In this document: piece by piece, positions 49,486-55,321 of the stretch
How the letters are laid out: every line of letters begins with the position of its first letter
Position numbering within the stretch: the first letter of the stretch is position 1
Source: Alkalibacter saccharofermentans DSM 14828
GTDB lineage: Bacteria > Bacillota > Clostridia > Eubacteriales > Alkalibacteraceae
DNA length: 55,321 nt
Reading direction: 5' to 3'
Assembly (NCBI RefSeq): GCF_900128885.1
Contig: NZ_FQTU01000016.1
Coordinates: 1-55,321 of the forward strand
Translations under genes and position numbers: made by a program
Notes under the pieces: model-generated
Databases searched by the model: none
The model's input: only the letters and a program-made list of their open reading frames with translations
What the model was told of the DNA's origin: nothing

Positions 49486-50328
49486 ATGTTTAAGAGGTTT
49501 AAAGCATTGATGTTGGTTATTATTGTTAGTTTTCTTATTGTTGGGTGTGGCATGGGATTGGATGAAAATAATAGTGACCCCAATCAAAACAATAATCAAA
49601 ACAGTGAAGGAGAAGTTCAACTTCCCGGTGATGCTGAGAATAAGTACGGTGCATTTACCAATGAATATAAAACGATATTGATGGAAAATGTTGCATCAAG
49701 TGACATTTTGTTTTATGAAAAAATTGCTTTTACATCCATTGAATTTAATGTTCGCGACTCTATTTCTTATTCAGTAGGAAAAGATTTTTATAGAATTGAA
49801 TTTCTATCAAGTGCAGATCCAGAAGATACCCATGATGCTTATGTTGATTATATTGATGAAGTAACGGATCAATTTTCAAATGAATATAATCGAACCATTG
49901 AAGGAAACGTTAATGGACTTCCGATTGCTGTGGATATTGTTCTTACATTCAATGAAAATCGAGGGGGATATCCGGTTTCAGTACGAATCAGTGAGAATCC
50001 AGCTGAATTTCAAGAAGAAAATCCATATTACAATGAATATCCTGGATTGGTTGAACTTTACAATATGAACAATCAACCTCATTATTATTATATGGAACGT
50101 TATGATGAAGGGTTCAAAGAATATTACATTACCTTTCAAAGTGCTGGTGGTACCGATGATTTTGCGGCATTCTACACAGAAAATTATAGTCAAAAAACAA
50201 ATTTTTCCTTTGAAGAAGATGACTATCAAAAACGATTTTCATGGACTGATTCAGGATTTGAGCACAAAGTCATATTACAGATATCAAACAACATGGTTGG
50301 TGTCTATGTAAAAACTACGCTTCCTTGA
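49486..50328 (+). CDS. Lipoprotein with two similar domains, function unknown
   Basis: A 280-residue lipoprotein (lipobox LIVGC, Cys near residue 21) with an Asn/Gln-rich linker (about 25-45). Two halves look like copies of one fold. The first contains FYRIEFLSSADPEDTHDAYVDY and VNGLPIAVDIVLTFNENRGG. The second contains EYYITFQSAGGTDDFAAFYTEN and DSGFEHKVILQISNNMVGV. Both have a beta strand, an acidic Asp/Ala-rich helix, then a strand pair. I recognise no family. It lies between two decayed elements, so it may be cargo or a native gene cut off from its neighbours. AAAGGAGAG precedes the ATG. Confidence 0.65.
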   Translation: MFKRFKALMLVIIVSFLIVGCGMGLDENNSDPNQNNNQNSEGEVQLPGDAENKYGAFTNEYKTILMENVASSDILFYEKIAFTSIEFNVRDSISYSVGKDFYRIEFLSSADPEDTHDAYVDYIDEVTDQFSNEYNRTIEGNVNGLPIAVDIVLTFNENRGGYPVSVRISENPAEFQEENPYYNEYPGLVELYNMNNQPHYYYMERYDEGFKEYYITFQSAGGTDDFAAFYTENYSQKTNFSFEEDDYQKRFSWTDSGFEHKVILQISNNMVGVYVKTTLP

Positions 50329-50356
50329 TTGGGAGTGCCTGGCACCGATAATAAAA

Positions 50357-50636
50357 GAGGATACTTCACAACTAATAGGCAGTCAAGAGATTACGGGTGT
50401 GTTGCAGCACTCATTTTTCTCAGCGTTATGATTAATTATTAATCTCGGTACTTAGTAGAAGAGAATTTGATTGAAAAGTTAGCGTCACAAATAATCCACC
50501 GGTATGGAGGATTGGATTGCTTTAGGCTTGATAAAATCCAGAATCTCAGGATAGATGTTTTGATACTTAGAGATGGACTTGGTTAGATCATAACCCTTAT
50601 TGCAAAGGTTTTTTGTCCGTCTTGCAATATATTAAA
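50357..50636 (-). mobile_element. Decayed copy of the 504-1795 element (left part only)
   Basis: The degenerate left end AGGATACTTCACAACTAATA (50358-50377), the GGGTG...CAC hairpin (about 50396-50420), the CCACCGGTATGGAGG hairpin (about 50499-50513) and the decayed last codons of the transposase (to about 50625) are recognisable. The other end is lost. No open frame remains. Confidence 0.7.
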
Positions 50637-50700
50637 GTGTATGTAGCTTTATAAAAAATTACTGAGGCTAAGTAGATTGAATAATAGACTAAAAGTATGC

Positions 50701-50730
50701 TTGACAAACCGACGTCGTGTCGAATATGAT
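50701..50730 (+). promoter_or_regulatory. Promoter of the TetR-hydrolase operon
   Basis: TTGACA (50701-50706), an 18-base spacer, then TATGAT (50725-50730). The whole promoter is covered by the operator at 50703-50755. Confidence 0.75.
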
Positions 50731-50755
50731 TAAAACGACACAAGGTCGGTTTGTC
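50703..50755. promoter_or_regulatory. Long TetR-type operator
   Basis: The left arm, 50703-50722, begins GACAAACCGAC and ends GTGTCG. The right arm, 50736-50755, is its inverse complement apart from two central bases. Thirteen bases separate the arms. The site overlaps both -35 and -10, so the repressor encoded just downstream very likely represses itself here. Two dimers binding the two arms would fit the length. Confidence 0.8.
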
Positions 50756-50786
50756 GTTTTTTATAGAAGAAAGGATGATTTATTGC

Positions 50787-51380
50787 ATGAGAAGTTATAA
50801 AAGTGCAGATCAGAGAAAGACTGAAATACTGGAAGCTGCATTGGATCTATTTTCAAGACAAGGTTTCCAAGATACAACCATGGAGCAAATTTCTTCTCAT
50901 ATCAAGATGGCAAGAACAAGTCTGTATGAATACTACAAATCAAAAGAAGATATACTTTATTCGCTGATAAATGAAATAGTAGAAGAAGAACGTGAAAAGC
51001 CGCTGGAAGGTTCAATTCGTGCTCAACTGGAAGTATTAGCAGCAGAATCCATAGCAAGACTGCAAAAAAACTTTACTCTATACAAGATTCTTTTTCAGGA
51101 GTTGCCAACATTGTCAAATCCAACATTTGATAAAATTAGAGCCTGGCAAGGCCGTTCGATGATCCTGGTACACGAGGTTATTGTAAATGGAATCAAAGAA
51201 GAAGCATTTAAGGCTACCCGAAAGCCTGAGGACATAGCTTTTGTCTTTAAAGCGTTGATCGGTCAGAGACTAGCAGATATTCTTATCACAGATACGCAAG
51301 TTGAACCAGAAGTAGAGGCGAAGCGACTGATTGATCTGATGTGGTTTGGGATTGGTCAGGAAGGTTCAGATATCAGTTAA
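50787..51380 (+). CDS. TetR-family transcriptional regulator
   Basis: A 197-residue repressor. The N-terminal helix-turn-helix (about residues 10-55) contains RKTEILEAALDLFSRQGF and MEQISSHIKMARTSLYEYYKSKE. The C-terminal ligand domain has the usual helices ending in IDLMWFGIGQE. ATG 50787 is preferred because earlier in-frame starts (from 50751) fall inside the operator. Its stop is 13 bases before the alpha/beta hydrolase start, so the pair is an operon, and the ligand may be the hydrolase substrate or product. Confidence 0.85.
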   Translation: MRSYKSADQRKTEILEAALDLFSRQGFQDTTMEQISSHIKMARTSLYEYYKSKEDILYSLINEIVEEEREKPLEGSIRAQLEVLAAESIARLQKNFTLYKILFQELPTLSNPTFDKIRAWQGRSMILVHEVIVNGIKEEAFKATRKPEDIAFVFKALIGQRLADILITDTQVEPEVEAKRLIDLMWFGIGQEGSDIS

Positions 51381-51393
51381 GGGAGGTAAAATA

Positions 51394-52206
51394 ATGGATA
51401 AACAAATTAAGACTTTTAAGGGTTCTGGAGTAGAAATCGAGTATTTGTTAACAGGAGAGCTCAACGCAGAAGCGGTTATGTTTGTTCACGGAGCCGGTAC
51501 TAATCTTCGGCAGTTTTTTGCACAGCATGAGCATTTTTCCGACAAATACAAAACTTTGTCTGTGTCGTTGCGGGGGCATGGCCTATCTGGGCATCCGAAA
51601 GTAAAGTGTGGAGAGAACTATTCTTTGGAAAAGAACAGAGATGACCTTATTGAGCTGCTTGAACACTTGAACATACAAAAGATTCATTTTGTAGGGAATT
51701 CAGCCGGAGGAGTTATAGGATTTTATTTACTTAAGGCAAGACCGGACCTGCTTAGTAGTCTTACTACTTTTGGGACTGTCGGCGAGCTGAAGTATTCAAC
51801 TTCAATGACCCGGATCATTGCGGGTATAGATAAAGCTATGCTTCGATGGAATCCGAGACGATATTTAAACTTTCTGAGTAAAAATACATCTAAGTATGAG
51901 TCAGTGCAAAAAGAAATTTTTGAGATGTTTATGATGTCAACTGAAGCGATCCCTTATATTCGTGAAAATCTAGGCAATTATTCGTGCCTGGATGTAATCA
52001 ATAGAATGACTATTCCATATTTACTGATCCGAGGGGAACAGGATAAAGAGATTAATAGCAAATTGACATCAACACTTGAAGCTTTAGCTGCCAACAACAA
52101 ATCGAGGGTTGTTGAAATCGAAAAAGCAGGTCATATAGCTAATCTAGATAAATCAGAGGAGTTCAACAAAATTTTGGCAGGTTTTTGGAGCCAAATTGAA
52201 GTTTAG
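51394..52206 (+). CDS. Alpha/beta hydrolase
   Basis: A 270-residue hydrolase. The oxyanion loop is FVHGAGTN, the nucleophile Ser103 is in GNSAGG, the acid is probably Asp in RGEQDKEI, and the His is in KAGHIANLD near the C-terminus. Family members are esterases, lipases, C-C hydrolases or lactonases. No signal peptide is present. GGGAGG precedes the ATG. It is regulated with the TetR gene through the operator at 50703. Confidence 0.85.
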   Translation: MDKQIKTFKGSGVEIEYLLTGELNAEAVMFVHGAGTNLRQFFAQHEHFSDKYKTLSVSLRGHGLSGHPKVKCGENYSLEKNRDDLIELLEHLNIQKIHFVGNSAGGVIGFYLLKARPDLLSSLTTFGTVGELKYSTSMTRIIAGIDKAMLRWNPRRYLNFLSKNTSKYESVQKEIFEMFMMSTEAIPYIRENLGNYSCLDVINRMTIPYLLIRGEQDKEINSKLTSTLEALAANNKSRVVEIEKAGHIANLDKSEEFNKILAGFWSQIEV

Positions 52207-52289
52207 AATTAGGGAGAGTTCAAATGCATCATGTATAACTAAACAACCAGGAGAAAGACTAATTATAGATAAAAGGGGAAAGGATAAAA

Positions 52290-52722
52290 GGGGACACTTC
52301 ACAACTAGTAGGTAATAAAGACATTATGGGTGTGTTGCGGCACCCATTTTTCTCAGCATGGTGATTAATTATTGATCTTAATATTTAAAAGAAGAGAATT
52401 TAATGAAAATGTTAACGTCACAAATAATCCACCGGTATGGAGGATTGAGTAACTTTAGGCTTGATAAAATCTAGAGTTTTAGAATAGATATTTTGATGTT
52501 TGGGAATCGACTTGATAGATCATAATTCTTGTTGCATAGGCTAGCTTCATGGATTTCGGTGGTTTTATTAAGGGAAGCTCGCTTAAAAAAACGAACACAT
52601 GTACTTTGGATTATATTACATACTTAGAGTATGTATGCAAGAAGAAGTTAAGTGGGGTAAATAACACATTGTGATTAGAGTTGTATGATGGAATAATAAG
52701 GATGAAATTGAGAACTGTCTCT
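52290..52722 (-). mobile_element. Decayed copy of the 504-1795 element
   Basis: It begins with GGGGACACTTCACAACTAGT (52290-52309), keeps the ATGGGTG...CACCCAT and CCACCGGTATGGAGG hairpins and a worn C-terminal transposase end (about 52450-52560), and ends with a degenerate GAACTGTCTC near 52712-52721. The interior is deleted and no frame remains. It separates the TetR-hydrolase operon from the next TetR gene. Confidence 0.7.
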
Positions 52723-52773
52723 ATTATCTTATCCTATTATCGTATTATTGTATCACTAAATTGAATCTTATTC

Positions 52774-52802
52774 TTGTCATAGATGGGTATATTTGATAGA
52801 AT
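52774..52802 (+). promoter_or_regulatory. Promoter of the second TetR gene
   Basis: TTGTCA (52774-52779), 17 bases, then TAGAAT (52797-52802), each one base off consensus, with the operator immediately downstream. Confidence 0.75.
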
Positions 52803-52813
52803 GAAGCAACTAG

Positions 52814-52831
52814 CTTACGAATGTTCGTAAG
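52814..52831. promoter_or_regulatory. Palindromic operator of the second TetR gene
   Basis: CTTACGAA-TG-TTCGTAAG, a perfect 8-2-8 palindrome just downstream of the promoter and 31 bases ahead of the start codon, well placed for autorepression. Confidence 0.75.
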
Positions 52832-52861
52832 TTAACAGAGAATAGAGGGTGTAGATTTATC

Positions 52862-53446
52862 ATGAAAAATCAAATTTTAGATGAAGCTTTTAGTTTGTTT
52901 TCTGAGAAGGGCACTTTATTTAGCATGCAAGAATTAGCAAAGGCTGTAGGAATGAAAGCACCTTCTTTATATAACTACTATGCCAGCAAAAATGACTTGT
53001 TGCATGACTTGATTGCTCAAGAAATTGACCGATATTATATGTTTTTTAATAGGTTGTTCGAAAATGAAAGTGAAACTTCAGAGCAATTAATAAAGGATGT
53101 CTTTTATTCAGTAATTGATTATTATTCTGATCAACTGAAAGCAAAATTCAGGAGACGACTCGGAATGATAGATGGTAATCATAGACAGTATATAAAAGAA
53201 ATTTTAGCAAAGAATGACGAAGTTATTATTCTTAAATTAAGGAATGTATTTGAAGACTGTATAAACAAGGGAGTCATACCAGATCATAATGTTGATCAGA
53301 CACTTTTTCACTATTATTTTGTTCTACAAGGAATTATCTCAAATAGCATATATTATGAAAAAGGGGACAAACATTATGCAAATGCTATTGATTCAACCTG
53401 GGAGAGTTTCTGGGCTGGTTTAAGTTGTTTTGGCAACGATAAGTAA
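52862..53446 (+). CDS. TetR-family transcriptional regulator
   Basis: A 194-residue repressor. The helix-turn-helix (about 5-48) contains FSMQELAKAVGMKAPSLYNYYASK, followed by a helical ligand domain that matches no family I can name. AGAGGGTG precedes the ATG. Its own operator lies upstream. The gene it controls other than itself is not evident; downstream is a gene-poor gap and then an EAL protein. Confidence 0.85.
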   Translation: MKNQILDEAFSLFSEKGTLFSMQELAKAVGMKAPSLYNYYASKNDLLHDLIAQEIDRYYMFFNRLFENESETSEQLIKDVFYSVIDYYSDQLKAKFRRRLGMIDGNHRQYIKEILAKNDEVIILKLRNVFEDCINKGVIPDHNVDQTLFHYYFVLQGIISNSIYYEKGDKHYANAIDSTWESFWAGLSCFGNDK

Positions 53447-53786
53447 ACAGACAAATATTACAATATCAAGTTGTGACAATGCTTTAGATGCTATTAGTAG
53501 CTGCGATTGTAGAACGGAGGAATTTTTTATGACTCTTTCCGGTTTAATTCATAAGAATTAGGTAATCGCGAAATTCATGATTAAAAAAGTACTAAGAGGT
53601 ACTGTGGAGAAATATGACATTTCAAAATACAAGCTTTGGAGTTTATGCAATAAGTGGTTTCAAGTTTCGTATGTATTGATGTCGATAGATTTTGTCGGCT
53701 TTATCACAATCAGGTGAGGAGTTGTATTTTTTATGTAAGAAAAAACCCTACATTTATTCGGGTTGTGGAGTTTGAGGGGAAAAATT
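53447..53786. other. Gene-poor stretch with a possible leader peptide
   Basis: No gene longer than about 15 codons with a good site is present. CGGAGGAATTTTTT followed by ATG at 53530 would encode a 10-residue peptide ending at TAG (53560-53562). A GAGGAG site near 53717 is followed by ATG-TAA, a start-stop. I see no c-di-GMP riboswitch signature. It may be a leader of the EAL gene or decayed sequence. Confidence 0.3.
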
Positions 53787-55321
53787 ATGATGAGATCATT
53801 GATCAAAAGAGCGAATGAAAAAACAAGGCTAGTTCACTTAAAGATTTTATTAATTATTCTTCTTGTTGTGACTGCGGTGTATTTTGTATATTTTACAGGT
53901 GGTACAAAAAAGGTCTACGTACACTTACTGTATGTCCCTATAATACTATCCTCACTTTTCTGGGGCTCTTTTGGCGGTTTGACCGTAGGCATGGTCTCAG
54001 GTTTATTGGTTGGTCCGTTAATGCCACTTGATGTATCCAGTGGCATTATGCAAGATCCTGTAAACTGGATTTCCCGTATGCTTGCCTTCTCTCTGATTGG
54101 TTTTTTTACAGGGCACATGCTTGACTGGATAAATCAATTAAATAGGGAAGCACAAGACAGGAACTTATCAAGCCCTTTTTATGATCTTCCGAATACAACG
54201 AAGCTTATTTTTGACATTGAAAGCAGCATAGACTCAGAGGAACATTTCAAAATTATATCCATCAAGCTAACAAATCTGGATGGCATCGAAAAATATGTTG
54301 ATAGTGAACTGGTATTTGATCTAGTCAAAAATTTAGCAAAACAGCTAGAGCATAGCTGTGGCAGAAAAGCAGTGTATTCTTATGGGAAAGATGAGTTGAT
54401 TTTATTAGTATTTGATGATTGTGTTGAAGATTACGAAGAAAAAATCAATCGAGTCTTGAAACATTATTCTACGTTCCCAATTTCACTTGCCGGATATGAC
54501 ATAAGGGTATCGCTTAAAGTGGGGATTTATGAGTATCGTGGTGAAGATATTTCCCCAACTGAAATATATAATAAAGCCCGGATCGCTCACGAGCAAGGTG
54601 AGCATAGAGAATCAGGCGTTTATTATTACGATGTCAGCTTAGAAAATAAAAGAAGAGAGATGCACGATATCACTGGAGCATTGCTTGAATCTATCCGAAA
54701 AGATGAGTTGTTTTTGATGTACCAGCCCAAAATTGATATTGTAAACAATAAAATTTCTGGTGTAGAAGCATTAGTAAGATGGAATAGAAACGGAAATAAT
54801 TTTATAGGACCTGATATGTTTATTCCTATCGCAGAAGAGATTGGGTTTATTAAGGAGATTTCAAAGTTTGTTTTTGAAAATGCAACGACACAGATGGAAA
54901 TGTGGAAAAACAGAGGCATTGACATAAAATGTGCTATTAACGCATCCGCAAAGGAATTAATAGACAAAGATTTTATTAATTGGGGACAGGAAACAATAAC
55001 CAGCAAAAATGTCGATAGATCTGACATCGAGATTGAAATAACCGAAAGAGCCATAGCATATAATGACAAAAAAATGATAAAAACAATGAACTACTTGAAG
55101 GAAAGGGGATATCAAATCTCCATAGATGACTTTGGAACTGGTTATAATTCACTGATGAGTCTTGGTGAAATACCTTTTGATATACTAAAAATCGACAAAT
55201 ATTTTATTGACAGAATAGATAGAATTCAAATTAGAGAACTGGTTAAACTTTTTATAGAATACTCACACACATTTGGGAAAATTGTTATAGCAGAGGGCGT
55301 TGAGACCGAGAAGCAATTAAA
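53787..55321 (+). CDS. Membrane protein with degenerate GGDEF and intact EAL domain (3' end beyond window)
   Basis: At least 511 residues; the frame is open to the last base. N-terminal helices (about 19-38, 47-75 and 90-111) form a membrane module, then a GGDEF-like domain (about 125-285) whose active loop reads GKDEL instead of GGDEF, so diguanylate cyclase activity is unlikely. The EAL domain (from about 295) keeps VEALVRW, ITERA, DDFGTGYNSL, LKIDKYF and AEGVET, consistent with an active c-di-GMP phosphodiesterase. The degenerate domain may bind GTP as an allosteric input. GAGGGG lies 6 bases before the ATG. Confidence 0.85.
   Translation, partial: MMRSLIKRANEKTRLVHLKILLIILLVVTAVYFVYFTGGTKKVYVHLLYVPIILSSLFWGSFGGLTVGMVSGLLVGPLMPLDVSSGIMQDPVNWISRMLAFSLIGFFTGHMLDWINQLNREAQDRNLSSPFYDLPNTTKLIFDIESSIDSEEHFKIISIKLTNLDGIEKYVDSELVFDLVKNLAKQLEHSCGRKAVYSYGKDELILLVFDDCVEDYEEKINRVLKHYSTFPISLAGYDIRVSLKVGIYEYRGEDISPTEIYNKARIAHEQGEHRESGVYYYDVSLENKRREMHDITGALLESIRKDELFLMYQPKIDIVNNKISGVEALVRWNRNGNNFIGPDMFIPIAEEIGFIKEISKFVFENATTQMEMWKNRGIDIKCAINASAKELIDKDFINWGQETITSKNVDRSDIEIEITERAIAYNDKKMIKTMNYLKERGYQISIDDFGTGYNSLMSLGEIPFDILKIDKYFIDRIDRIQIRELVKLFIEYSHTFGKIVIAEGVETEKQL

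Noticed and set aside
53447..53786. c-di-GMP riboswitch ahead of the EAL gene.
   Set aside because: The GEMM-I core sequences and tetraloop-receptor features were not found on reading the region.
54626..55069. A 147-codon minus-strand frame.
   Set aside because: It lies antisense to the conserved EAL domain, whose motifs on the plus strand are unmistakable, and it has no ribosome binding site.

Overview
The window looks like chromosomal DNA from a low-GC, anaerobic Firmicute of the Clostridia/Tissierellia type. The grounds are strong AGGAGG-type ribosome binding sites with frequent GTG/TTG starts, a pyruvate formate-lyase gene behind a ZTP riboswitch, a corrinoid-dependent methyltransferase set, PerR, FloA and NfeD proteins, and Gram-positive lipoproteins. 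No genus can be named from the sequence alone. Intact genes fill most of it. Mobile-element debris is confined to the two ends (1-1800 and about 48.2-52.7 kb).

Layout. 1-1800: a tandem array of element ends, a 48-residue lmo0937-type membrane peptide, and a complete IS200-like/REP-associated (Y1, HUH) transposase element. 2054-2129: tRNA-Ala(GGC) on the minus strand. 2.4-4.7 kb: a SorC-type regulator, a rhodanese lipoprotein and a nitroreductase. 4.8-5.16 kb: a gene-free unit with its own promoter and terminator, a candidate non-coding RNA. 5.3-7.9 kb: larE, a trans-sulfuration PLP enzyme and thpR. 8.0-13.7 kb: an organosulfur cluster made of an arylsulfotransferase-family propeller protein, an SsuCBA/Tau-type ABC transporter and a siroheme sulfite reductase. 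13.7-16.5 kb: a CcdA/TlpA thiol pair, a Pro-repeat polysaccharide deacetylase with a LysM domain, and a truncated radical SAM gene. 16.5-19.3 kb: TrkH/TrkA potassium uptake. 19.6-23.0 kb: a DUF4914 PEPCK-like protein and an NhaC antiporter. 23.1-28.8 kb: a class B penicillin-binding protein, YibE/F, and an NfeD-slipin pair. 28.8-30.9 kb: purE/purK and a DUF6465 protein.

31.2-33.7 kb: a three-gene methyl-transfer set (methyl-THF methyltransferase, corrinoid protein, UroD-type methyltransferase) facing a DUF2284 protein. 34.6-36.4 kb: a CDGSH/4Fe-4S/CDGSH/glutamate-synthase fusion. 36.6-39.2 kb: perR-katG behind a perfect PerR-like palindrome. 39.3-41.5 kb: a DUF998 protein, a beta-lactamase-fold serine hydrolase and a cupin. 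41.6-44.1 kb: promoter, ZTP riboswitch, terminator and pflB. 44.3-47.1 kb: an NfeD, FloA and small membrane protein operon, the second NfeD-SPFH pair in the window. 47.2-48.1 kb: a tocopherol-cyclase-family protein. 48.2-52.7 kb: an IS256 remnant, three decayed copies of the element from the left end, a duplicated-domain lipoprotein, and a TetR-hydrolase operon with a large operator. 52.8-55.3 kb: a second TetR gene with a palindromic operator, and a membrane protein with a degenerate GGDEF and an intact EAL domain that runs off the window.

How the parts fit. The sulfur genes suggest import of an organic sulfonate or sulfate ester and reduction of released sulfite to sulfide for Cys/Met metabolism, with no oxygen-dependent desulfonating enzyme in view. 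purEK, ZTP-controlled pflB and the methyl-THF genes all bear on one-carbon and purine metabolism. Nothing here is a clear defence or CRISPR system. The best leads for something undescribed are the sulfonate/ASST/sulfite reductase cluster, the 4.8-5.16 kb RNA candidate, and the dispersed element family whose ends are amplified in tandem.
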